NCBI GenBank assembly: GCA_030789695.1
Contig: CM061140.1
Location: 172,074,319-172,138,318 of the forward strand
Source: Scilla litardierei
Taxonomy: Eukaryota; Streptophyta; Magnoliopsida; Asparagales; Asparagaceae
DNA: 64,000 nucleotides
Direction of reading: 5' to 3'
This document shows, piece by piece, positions 21,330-32,100 of this stretch. Position numbers and translations under genes: made by a program. The notes below the pieces were generated by a model. The model made no database searches, was not told the DNA's origin, and saw only the letters and a list, made by a program, of their open reading frames with translations. The first letter of the stretch is position 1. Each line of letters starts with the position of its first letter.

Positions 21330-22978
21330 GAATAGAGCTGATGCAGGGGTATTTCCATCTGTCAACCCAGAGTGTATTCGATTTGCTCAAGAAATTTAGT
21401 ACAAGTAAAAGGATGATGGCTTGTTGTTCATCATCTATCTTGACTTTCATTTTTCGCAGATCCATTGCAATTCCGTTTAAATCATCTATGTGATCTGTAA
21501 CTGACGAACCTGGTTTCATTCTCAGAGTGTATAGTTGTTGCAACAAAAAGTCAGATAGTAAACGATTTCTTCATATACAACGTTTCTAGTTTCTTCCAAA
21601 TGTTCGTGGCGGTGGCCGCGTCGGTTACCTCCATCACAACAATATCAACAAGCAACAGCTGAATGGAGCTAAACACCTTCTGTTACGACCTAAAGATCGT
21701 GTGAGTCCGGCTCCTGCCCAGAACCACGAATATACCTCACTGACTCGCCCCTTTGCCAACAGACCGTCGGCCCGGGGGTCCGGGGCTACATGGGAATGAG
21801 CGCACCTCGCTGCCCCCCCCTCTCCCGGCCGAGGCATATGACCTCTCTCGCTCGGCCCGCCCGGGGCAATGCGCTCGGATGCTGACAGAGGCACGAACAT
21901 ACCCCTCCCTGCCAGCGGTCCATGACCCGCACCCGAAAAGGTGCACGGCCAGGCCGAACAACCCACGAACAGGTCGACCCGGCGGACCCACACAAACCCC
22001 GCCGCCGAGGATAGCACCGCCGGACCCTTGATTCATCACGCATGACAAACAACCTGGTATAAAGACACGACTGACACTACCGCCGCCCGACCATCTGACA
22101 AAACACCCCCGGGCCGCTACGCCCCCTGACACTTAATGCTTTCGGCCCTGACACCCTGACAAAAGCGCTCCTGGCCGTTGCGCCATCTGACAAAAGCAAG
22201 GCTGACACTCCTGTTCCTGACTTCCTCTTCTGAAGCTTCTGCTGACAGCCAGTACAGCTCAGCATGTCGAGTCAGCATGCCAGATCAGCCCCACCTAATT
22301 GTCTCCCATCAGGTATAAATACACCCTCACTTCTTACGGTGAGGAGGTTGGCAAATTCTCTCTGAATCCCATTATTCACACACGAGAGCAAAGGTCGTCC
22401 ATATCTTTGTTCTCCCACCTATAGCTCGTCACGTACGGTCGACGCACCCTCAGTCCGACCTGCGTGCCCGGCCCTCGCTTTAAGTCCAAATACTGACTTA
22501 GGCATCGGAGAGGCGAAGGGTTGGACCACAACCCTGCCTTTCTGACGAGTTGCTCGTTGTGCAGGGAAGCTGGCCCCCTGGCCGAGATTCGCCTTCGGCT
22601 CCCGCCATCCGATCCTCCTCCACCGCATCCGGCGGGATTCGACCCCGTGACTTGCACCGGTGGCAAGTTTAGCCTCTTCACCCCACTAATCACTTGTCAA
22701 AAAGCCTACCTACATCCTCCTATCAATATAACCATCGTGCCCTTGGTTCCCCCTAATACAAATTTATTGTACGCGAGTTCCACCCCGCAACACCTTCCTT
22801 TCCATCTTGGCTTTCTGAGCTGGTGTAGCTAAAGAATCAATTTTGTCTTCGTCAAATTCAATTTGGTAACATTCTATGATTCTATCTGCCTCATATAGGA
22901 CTTAATCCTGACTTGCCATAATTGAAAATCATAATAGCCGGTAAATCTTTCTATATTGAGAGATGCCAAACTCACCAT
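21330..22978 (-). pseudogene. Ty1/copia gag fragment, split by a solo LTR
   Basis: Minus-strand reading from ATG at 22978: MVSLASLNIERFTGYYDF..W, then after disruptions FDEDKIDSLATPAQKAK...WKKLETLYMKKS and LRMKPGSSVTDHIDDLNGIAMDL near 21480-21525. This is the copia gag (UBN2-type) pattern. It contains stops and frameshifts and is cut at 21676 by a 1.1-kb solo LTR. Polymerase is missing. Confidence 0.75.
21681..22792 (+). mobile_element. Solo LTR inserted in the copia gag
   Basis: 1112 bp, starts TGTTACGACC and ends CCGCAACA. Perfect 5-bp duplication CCTTC at 21676-21680 and 22793-22797. It is GC-rich with a TATA-like GGTATAAATACACC near 22312, so plus orientation is likely. Removing it rejoins the copia gag reading (...QKAKMERKV|FSSIQL...), confirming the insertion. 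No internal domain remains: unequal recombination left one LTR. Confidence 0.88.
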
Positions 22979-23029
22979 ATTCGCTACTCGAAATCTCCAC
23001 AATCAACGTAAGAGCTCAGATGTCACTTG

Positions 23030-23918
23030 TTGCGAAAAGATAACCACACAAATAACATACTCTGCAACTAGCTAGGAAGTGTAGCTCAAAAAATGATCAA
23101 CACAACAACAAACAACCTTTGCCCTAACCGGATCTTGCGGCAGCAGATTGAGCAAATGAATGCATAAACTCAACAAAAGCAAGAAGGCTAAGATGTTACC
23201 TTGGTTCGATCGAAGACTCGACCTAACTCCAGCATTCTGAGACGATTTCACTATTCTGATCAAGAGCTACATTTTTCACACCACTTCTTCTTCACCCTCA
23301 AGTGAGTAATAACTTGGATGAATACACCAAGCCCACACTTTCAACCTCACAAAGAAAAGTGAAAGAGATGATAAAAGAAGACCCAAGATATTCTAAAAGC
23401 CATAGCTTTCGCTTCTATGGTTCTTATTTTTTTTAATCTCTCTTCAAAGCTCTCTTGAATGATCAACAACTCTCACTCATCAATTCATAACCTAACATCT
23501 CTCAAGCAGCCCCTTATATACCCTCTGATAGGCGCAATCAATTATGGCCATTGGTCAGAAAGAAGCTCCAAGAAAGAGCTCAATACAATGGTGAGAAAAT
23601 CGGGTCCAGAAAATAACTCAGCCAGCAGTCAGACGTCTCGGGAATGTTCTCCAGACGTCTAGATAATGTGCTCCAGGCGTCTGGTCCCCAGCAAGACGCC
23701 TGAGCCAGTCTGCACCCAAAACCAGAGGGTCAAGAGAAATTACCAGAATTACCACTCAGGCATCTGATGCTGTCCAGCCAGCCGCCAGACTGCTCGAACT
23801 CCGACACAACGAATATGCCAGACTACTGCGCTGATCGTCCAGACGTCTGACAAATGGCCAGACGTCTGATCATGGGCAGACAGCCCAGATCCTGGAATTT
23901 GCAGCACAAGTTTCAACA
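23030..23918 (-). repeat. 5' LTR of the copia fragment
   Basis: A degenerate primer binding site (TGACATCTGAGCTC, minus strand, about 23010-23028) separates it from gag. The inner end is TGTTGCG/CGCAACA at 23030; the outer end is probably CAACA near 23918. It carries six imperfect CCAGACGTCTGG motifs between 23630 and 23870. Confidence 0.6.
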
Positions 23919-24450
23919 ACAAGCTCCTTTAAAGGTTGGTCTTCTTATTACTACATCACAATTTTCTGGATTCGTTTACAAATTTGACTGCCGGCATTGG
24001 ACGCTGTTGATAAAAGAAAAGAGAAAAAAAAACCTCTTCCTGAACCACAATCTCGGTTCCATGAAACTCATTGTCCCCGTTGGAAGCTTCCAATATCTAT
24101 TTTTTTCCCCCTCCAATCCAAAAAACAACAGAAAACTGACCCCACGATTCCTTCTTCAGTTATCATTTAATTAATGGCTTAAGTGCGTGTACTGCTTCAT
24201 CGGCAAGCTGCTGACCAGCAACAAAATGATTCTCAACTTACAAAGAAAAATTCCAAAGTTCCAGAAAGAGTAAAGAAACAAACACACAAAAAAGGTTTTG
24301 TGGCTGACGTGTGGCCGCAGGCAAATTTGAGAGCTACAGGGTCAGCGACCCATCAGCTGCGTTTTATACGCGGCTGCTGGCGCAGAATCTCCTCGCTTCT
24401 CTTCCATCATCTTTACATCGTATGGTGGCCATTAGACTTCAGCACAAACC
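23919..24450 (+). promoter_or_regulatory. Upstream region of the alpha/beta-hydrolase-type gene
   Basis: It contains TTTTATACGCGG near 24361 as a possible TATA-like element about 90 bp before the ATG. Transcription start not determined. Confidence 0.35.
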
Positions 24451-25422
24451 GTGATGGGCTTGCGCAAGGAGAGACTATGGAGTCGGGTTGTGAGATGGGT
24501 CAAGACCCTCTTCTTTCTTGTCACTATGTTGGCCTCCCTGCTCCTCGTCTGCGCCCCTCCCCTCCTCGTCGTGATCCTCGACCTGCTTCTTCCGCCCGCG
24601 CTGGCCCTCTCGGCTTCGTCCGACGCCTCCTTCGCCGCCGTCGGGATCTCTTCGCGGCTCAACAGCTACACGTTTCACTCTTCCCTCCTCGATGTGCCCC
24701 TCGTTTCCGTCGCGAGGTCCCTCCTCATCTTATGTAAGTATCCGCGCGCGCCACCAATAAATTTCTTCTTTGGGTGTGATCGGACGCTGAGACGTGCAGC
24801 TGATTTTGCGGCTGCAGGTGTGTACTTGGCGTGCGAGGGTCGAGGGCCGTATCTGTGGATCACGACCGTGTGCGGCGTTGGGTCGATTGGGTTTGTCTCG
24901 CTCAAGGCTGCGACGATGTTTGCCGCCGTGACGGCACGAGGGCGGCGACTCCTTGCCGTTGGAGGAGGCCGCAAGGATGGTGCGGCGATCGAGGCTCTGT
25001 TCTTGAGCTCGATGGCTTTGGCGATGGCCCATGTCGTGGTGGCCTATAGAACGAGCTGCCGAGAGAGGAGGAAGTTGATTGTTTACAGAATTGACATTGA
25101 AGCGGTTAGTAACTCGGGCCCCCCTGATTCGGATTTCTGGGTTCAACTTTGGGTTTTTTTTCATTTAATTGCCGAATATTTTCTTTAAAAACTAGAACAT
25201 TGAACCCATGATGAGAATGGAAGTCTGACCTGTCAGGCACGCGTTTGACTTGAACAACCAGCAAAGACCAACGCAGATCATGGCAACTTGCACAATTATT
25301 GAAAACCACCTTAAATTATTTTTATTATTTTTATCTCTGTTGAGTTATTTTTTGATAAATTAAAGCTGAGTTGGGGAGTCTGTAATGTTTTGCAGGTAAA
25401 ACTGAAGGGCGTCAAGATTTAG
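24451..25422 (+). CDS. Truncated alpha/beta-hydrolase family protein (N-terminal membrane part only)
   Basis: Exons 24451-24733, 24818-25104 and probably 25396-25422, with GTAAGT, GTTAGT and GCAG splice signals and matching phases; 198 codons. The protein opens MGLRKERLWSRVVRWVKTLF and has hydrophobic helices at about residues 17-50 and 80-120 and further ones to ~170. It then reads RTSCRERRKLIVYRIDIEA, the segment that precedes the lipase-like catalytic half in a plant alpha/beta-hydrolase family (as I recall, like Arabidopsis At1g15490/At1g80280). In this window the normal continuation is absent. The next in-frame exon ends VKLKGVKI and a stop, so no Ser-Asp-His domain exists. It is either a truncated gene copy or an N-terminal membrane remnant. 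The intact gypsy insertion begins 180 bp downstream. Confidence 0.68.
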
Positions 25423-25597
25423 GAGAAATTAGAGGCCGGAGAAGAATCCAACTTCCCCTCGTCGTTGAAGCATCCAACTTCCACTTTGATTAGAAGGATG
25501 TTTTTCCTCTCCAAATTTCAATTTTGTAATACAAATGTAGACATTTGTAGACATGCAGGTTCTCCTGCCAAAGCAACCACGCTCGCTTGTGTTGATT
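25423..25597 (+). other. 3' flank of the truncated hydrolase gene
   Basis: Short AT-rich stretch ending in the target site GTAAC of the gypsy element. No clear polyadenylation signal before the insertion. Confidence 0.5.
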
Positions 25598-25602
25598 GTA
25601 AC

Positions 25603-26547
25603 TGTTTCAGAGTGTTTTCTCACTACAATGCGTTGACCGTGGAGAACCCGGTCAACGTGGTCAAGGGGCCCGCTTTGGGTCCCTCGGGGGCTTCGAATCG
25701 GTGCAGAAGGGGCGAGGGGAAGCCTCGGCCCTGGTTGAGACGCTCGGCCTCGGACAGACGTGCTCGGCCTCGGCTGGAAGGGGGACGAGGGGTAGCCTCA
25801 GTCACCCGGGTAGATGCACGGCCGTCGGGTGGCGAGGGTGAGTCTCAGACCCGATTAGGACGCTCGGCCTTGGTAGGGCGTGCTCGGCCACGGAAGGCTG
25901 ACGGTGAGGGGAAGCCTCACTGTCCGGTTGATCGAGTGGTCGGAGAGGGGCGAGGGGTAGCCTCGGCCCGTTGGTCTGTTGCCCACCTGCGTAGACGAGA
26001 ACGCTCGTCAGGGGGCCGGACCTTGGTTCCGGCCAAATCCCCTCCGATGCCTAAGTCAGATAGAGATCTGAGAAAGGAGGCCCGGCGGAGACGGTCCGAC
26101 TCGTGAGGAGATCGTGACGGCGTCTCTCGGCGCGAGCGGGGGAGGAAGGAGATGAATTGGGGGAACGAGGTCGTTGATGGAGTACCTTAGGTTTTGTTAC
26201 CTGAGATGCGGTCCCCTTCTTCGTCGTCTTCCTGACCCTTTTGTAGAGCTCCCAGCGTGATTGGCTCTGGCCCACGTCCCACGCCCGCCATCGATCGTGC
26301 CCCATCCGTCCCCCCTTGCCGCCGCCCTCTCCGCCATGCCAGCACCTCCCCATTATCGCCATTTAGTGGTCGCGTGTCCGGGGGAGCGGTTTTCGCAGGA
26401 GTGGGCGAACGACTACCGGGTTATGGGGGCCGGGTCGGATCGACGTTTCGAGAGGGTCCCTTGTAGGGCCTTTGTCGAATGGGCTTTCAGGATGCAGGTG
26501 GGCTCTTGGGCTCGTGCTTTATGGGTCTCGGTCAAATAGGCGTAACA
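25603..26547 (-). repeat. 3' LTR of the gypsy element
   Basis: 945 bp, GC-rich, with internal ~70-90-bp repeated phrases (GCTCGGCC, GGGGAAGCCTC). Differs from its partner at six positions noted by eye. Confidence 0.93.
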
Positions 26548-26774
26548 ATTGCCCCCATCGGTCGGGTTGATCGGCCTCGGCCGGTTCGGCTCGGCCGATG
26601 TGACCTCTGCCGATTTTGACAGGCTCTCCAGTCGATGCCGACTCATTTATTAGTCGTCATCATGAGTTAGCCCGTTCGATGTTTTTAAGGCGCGGGCTCC
26701 GAAGCGCCGTCGGCCTTCAGATGTTGCCACGTGTAGCGGCAAGCTTATCCCTGCCGCTCGCGGAGTCATCTTAA

Positions 26775-29011
26775 GTGGAGAAGCCGAGGGATTCGCGAGC
26801 CGCCATCCCATCGTCTTTCTTCTTTGCGCTGATCCCCCTTCTGTCTGAGCTTTCCCCCATGTCGTCTTCCTCTGCTACGGGCTCGGTTCGGTCGGAGCGC
26901 GATGCGGCTCCGGGTTTGGCGGGTGGCACTCCTTCGGCGATCAGTCAGCACGGGGATGACCCTTCAGGGGTTCCTTCTGAGGTCTTGGCGTGGCCTTCGT
27001 CGATCTGTGCCACCGCCATCGGGAGCATGCGCTCCTCCTATCTGCTCCCGCCCTACTCGGCTCGTGCCCCTGGGGCTGACGAGCGGATCTGCTCTCCTGG
27101 TCCCAATGAGGTCGGAATATACGAGAAGTGCTTCCACTTCGGGCTCCGTTTCCCGCTTCATCCTTTTATCGTTGAGTTTCTTCAGGCCCACAATGTGTGC
27201 TTGTGTCAATTCTGTCCCAACGCCGTCGGGATCCTCGTCGGGTTCGTTGTCGTCTGCATGCTGAAGGGTGTGGTGCCTTCTCTCCGCCTCTTTGCCCAGT
27301 TCTACCGCTTGAGCCTCCACCAATCGGGGGCGTGGATTTACATCAGCGCCCGCCCGAAGATGTCCCTGGTGCTGGGGTTGCCGAGTTCTCTGAAACGCTG
27401 GAAGGGGGAATACGTGTTCGTCACATTCCCCTCGAGCGTACACTTCCCGACACGGTGGGTGGCGGCCGGTGCCGTTGTTCTTAATCTGGGTGAGCCGACG
27501 GTCGCTGAGCAGCAGACGGCGAGGGACATGTTGGCGATTCCTCCGAGGGAGCGCTCGATCGACTTCCTCTTTAGTGACTTTAATTTGCGTAAGACGGTGT
27601 GGCCCCTAGGTAAGCTGCTCCGAGCGTTCGCCCCTCGAGATCGCCCAGGTTCTGCTCTGTCTCTCATTTGTCCTTTGAGTGCAGGTGGGTTCCCTCTCGG
27701 TCCTTCTCCTGCCAGCGCTCTCGTGCAGGCTTCAAACCCGGATCCGCGCAGAAGGGACCATGTGTTGGCGGTCCGGAAGAAGCAGCGGGTTGTGACCGTA
27801 TCCGGAGGCTCGAAGCGAAAGAAGATGTCGTCTCCCTCTCTCCCCTTGCAGGGATCTCCTGAGAGGCTCCGTGGGGGGGGGGGGGGGGTCGAGGGGGCCG
27901 ACGTTCTGCCGACTGCTGACCGACCTCATCCCGCTCCCGTTGAGGTTGCTTGGCCGTGGGCCGGCCCTTCACCTCTTCCGGACGGCTTTCTCCCTGATGC
28001 TTACAGTCGGTATCTGGGGGCGTTCCGCTCCGCTCCTGGCGAGTTCCCTTCGTCAGGGGAGGGTCTTCTTTGTCCACGCTTTCCAGTGGGTGAGAAGGAG
28101 TCGGTGTTCTCGAGCCGTGGAGCCGCCGCTCGAGTGGCCGAGAACTGTTGTCTCCCTCCCGACCAGGCGGTGTTGGACGGAGTCAGAGGTGATTGCTTGG
28201 CTACCTTCGTGATCCAGGCTGGTCAACAGGTAGTGCGTCTCTGCTTGTCCCCCCGTTCTCCAGCCGCTTTTGCCCTCTTACCTTCGTTGCTTTGGCACAG
28301 TTGTCCTCGGTGGGCCTCTCGATGAGGCGCCAATTCGCGGCTCTTCCCAAAGCCAAATCCGTGGCTGGGCTAGGCCCTGAGGTCCCTGGCGAGGAAGAGG
28401 AGGAAGCTGGTCAGCTGGAGGAAGCGCGGGTCCAATCCCTGAACTCCCGCATAACTGAGCTGTCCTCTGCCCTGGAGGCGGCGGATCGCGAGAGAGCCGT
28501 GGCTCTGGCCGCGAAGTCCGAGGCCGAGGCGCGGCTCGCCTCTCTTTTAAAAGACGTCGACGCGTCTGGAGGAGTCAAGCAGATCCCCGGCCCGGCTGCT
28601 GCCCCCGACGCCTCGGAGCTCTCCGATCGTCTGGATGCGGCGGAGGAGCAGGCGAGGGCCCTTGCTGCCCAACTAGGAGAGAAATCCCGGGAGATCGAGA
28701 AGGAGAGGGCGGAGCACCAACGCCAGGTAGAGACCCTAGAGGCCCAGCTGCGTGGGCTCGAGGAGGTGGATCCGGCCCGGATCGCTCGGGATGCCGTGGC
28801 GGAGTATGCCACCTCCTTTGTGGAGACCGCCTTGGCGACGTCGTACGAGAAGGGCTTCGCCCGGTGCCAGTCCGAGATCCAAAAGAAGTTCCCGCTCTCG
28901 GGGATTGACTTCGAGAAACTTCGGATGTACCCTGACGCCGAACAGAGCAAGGGGGGAGACCCTAGTGAGCTGCCAGCTTGTGGCTCCACCGGTGCCCCCG
29001 GAGAGGAATGA
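26775..29011 (+). CDS. Antisense spliced ORF of the gypsy element (putative gypsy-type transposon domain plus coiled coil)
   Basis: Opposite strand to pol, between pol and the 3' LTR. Exon 26775-28229 joins exon 28301-29011 through a 71-bp GT/AG intron; the phase fits (GQQ|LSSVGLSMRRQF). A second, in-frame 75-bp candidate intron is at 27610-27684. Residues ~110-260 (YEKCFHFGLRFPLHPFIVEF, LCQFCPNAVGILVGF) match the plant putative gypsy-type transposon domain (PF04195 as I recall). The C-terminal part (NSRITELSSALEAADRERAV...) is a Glu/Ala-rich coiled coil. Function is unknown; antisense ORFs are known in Tat-lineage elements. A 16-G run at 27873-27888 is prone to slippage. Codon composition is high GC like pol. 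Confidence 0.75.
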
Positions 29012-29119
29012 GGGAGGGGAATGCCCCTCGACCTCTTCGCGTATCCCTCTGTATGCCTTTTTGCTTTATCTGGAAAGGAGTGAATTTAAAACAAATTTAT
29101 TTCATAGGAAGTGATACAT

Positions 29120-32100
29120 CTATTGAAAGTATTTGCGTAAATATTCCGCATTCCAGGTGTGAGTGAGAACTCTCCCTTCCATGTCGGCTAGTCGGTAGGC
29201 TGCGGGTCCGAGGACCTCGACGACTTTGTAGGGTCCCTCCCATCTAGCCGCGAGCTTCCCTTTGCGAGCGGTATCGGTGGTGAAGCCCGCTTTCCGGAGG
29301 ACCAGGTCCCCGAGGTGGAAGCTTCTCCCTCGCACCCGAGCGTTGTAGTATCGGGCCACCTTCTGCTTTTGGCGGACGATGGTGGCCAGTGACTGCTCCC
29401 GTCGCTCGTCGAGGAGCTCCAGGCTGAGCCCTAGGCCCTGCGAGTTCCGGTCTTCGTCAAAGTATTTGAGGCGAAGAGATTCTTCCCCCAATTCGACCGG
29501 TACCACCGCCTCGGCCCCGTAGGTGAGCATGAAGGGGGTCTCGCCAGTAGCCTCCTTGTGGGTCGTCCGGTATGACCAGAGTATCCCGGGGAGCTCTTCC
29601 GGCCAGTTCCCTTCGGCGTCTTTTACTTTCTTTCGGAGGGGCTCTATGATACACTTGTTGGCCGCCTCTGCCATCCCGTTGGTTTGGGGGTGTGCCACCG
29701 AGGCGAAGAGGAGCTTGATTCCCCATTCCTCGCAAAAATCTTTAAACCCTGCTGAATCGAACTGCTTCCCGTTGTCTGTGACGATGGCCCGTGGTACTCC
29801 GAATCGGGAGATGATGGAATTCCACACGAAGCTTTTCGCTTTCTTCCACGTGATGGTCGCCAACGGCTCGGCCTCGATCCACTTGGTGAAGTAGTCCACT
29901 GCCACGATCAGGTGCTTCCGCTGCCCTCGTCCTGGCTTGAACGGTCCGAGGATGTCGAGCCCCCATTTCGCAAAGGGGAGGGGGCTCACGATGGGGATGA
30001 GCTCTGACGGAGGAGTCGAGATGTGGTGGGCGTACCTCTGGCATTCTTGGCATTTCTGCACGTAGCTTGTAGCATCTTTGGCCAAGGTCGGCCAGTAGTA
30101 CCCCTGCCTTAAGATCTTCTGCGCGACTATCTTGCCCCCGTGGTGATTCCCGCAGATCCCGTCGTGAACCTCCTGTAGGACGTAGTCAGCTTCTTGCGGT
30201 CCGATGCACTTCAGGTATGGGAGGATGTCCGTCTTGGTCCAGCGTCTCCGGTAGAGCGTCCCCTCATGGATCACGTATCGGAGTGCTTTTCTCTCCAGGG
30301 TTCGGCGCTCATCCCCATCGGCCGGCACCTCTCCGTGGGTGAGGTATCGGATGATAGGGTCCATCCAGGTGGGCTCTTGGTCGATCGCCATCACCTCGTG
30401 CTCCATCGTGCTGGGGGACGGCAGGTTCTCTACGTAGATGGTGCGGCCCAGCTCCTTTGGCGAGGACGAGGCCAGTTTTGATAACGCATCGGCCCGCGCA
30501 TTCTCTGATCGTGGGAGGTGTAAGACCTCCACGTCCTTGAATTTGGACATCGCCGCTCTGGCGACTGGGAGATATCTCTGCATCGCCTCCTCCCGTGCCT
30601 CGTAACTCCCTAAGAGTTGGTTGACAATGAGCTTCGAGTCGCTGAGGAGGCGGACGGACTCGGCCCCGAGCTCCAGGGCCAGCCTCAGGCCGTTGATCAC
30701 AGCTTCGTATTCCGCCACGTTGTTCGTGGCCGGGAACTCGAACCGCAACGCGTATTCTGCGATGTTCCCCTCCGGAGATCGGATCGCAATCCCGGCCCCT
30801 CCTCCTGACTGCGTGGCCGACCCGTCCACATGAACTATCCACGCTCCTGGATCCTCTGGCTGAAAGTGGTCAGCCGAAAGAAAGGACAAGGGTTGAGCAG
30901 TTACCGTCCCCGGGCCTTCTCCCTCTGGGGGGCCATTTCCTTCCGTCGTGCATTCGGCGATGAAGTCGGCTAGGGCCTGTCCCTTGATGGCCGTGCGCGG
31001 TTTGAATCGGAGGTCGAACTCGCTCAGCTCCACTCCCCAGTTTAGCATCCTTCCCATTCGATCGAATCTCTTGAGGTTCTGTTCTAGCTGTGAGTCGGTC
31101 AGGATTAGTATGGTGTGGGCCTGGAAATAGGGTCGGAGCCTTCGCGCTGAGAGGACGAGGGCGTACGCCAGTTTCTCCATGGGCGAGTATCGCACCTCCG
31201 CCCCCTTCAGGATCCGGCTCGTGTAATATACCGGCCATTGCACCCCGCTGTCCTCCCGGATCAGCACCGAACTCACAGCTTCCTCTGCGCACGCCAGGTA
31301 AAGGCTCAGCGACTCCCCTTCCCGGGGTTTGGACAGGAGAGGGGGGCTGCGGAGATACTCTTTGAGGTCCCCGAACGCCCGGGAGCAGTCTTCGTCCCAG
31401 AGTATCGTCTTCCTATTGTTCGGAGGTTCCGCGATTGCTTTCCTCAGGACCTTGAAGAAGGGAAGCGATCTTTCCGCTGATTTGGAAAGGAATCGCCCCA
31501 GGGCTGCGATGCGCCCGTTCAGCCTCTGTAGCTCCTTGATTGTCGTCGGCTCGCGCATGTTAACCAGCGCCTCGATCTTGTCGGGATTAGCTTCAATACC
31601 ACGATTAGTTATCATAAATCCCAAGAATTTGCCAGATCTTACCCCGAACGTGCATTTCGCGGGGTTGAGCCGAATGTGGTGTCGCCGCAACCGCTCGAAG
31701 GTCTCCCGCAAGTCGGCGATGTGGTCTTCCGGTCGCCTTGACTTGACAAGCATGTCGTCGACGTAGACTTCTAGGTTCCTCCCGATCTGGGAGCTGACCA
31801 CCTTGTTGACCATTCTCTGGTAGGTGGCCCCCGCGTTCTTCAAGCCAAAGGGCATCTTCTTGTAGCAGTAGGTTCCCCGGTCCGTCGTGGAGGCTGTCAT
31901 CTCTTCGTCCCGGGGGTCCATCTGGACTTGGTTGTACCCGGAGTAAGCGTCCATGAAGCTTAGCATCTCGTATCCCGAGGCGTTGTCCACCAGGTGGTCG
32001 ATGCGCGGCAGGGGGTAGCTATCCTTGGGGCAGGCCTTGTTGAGGTCACTGAAGTCCACGCACATTCGCCACTTCCCGTTGGGTTTTTTGACCATCACCA

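Noticed and set aside
26261..26539. 92-codon ORF in the gypsy LTR, repeated at 33828
   Set aside because: It lies wholly within the LTR, shows no domain, and is repeated only because LTRs are duplicated.
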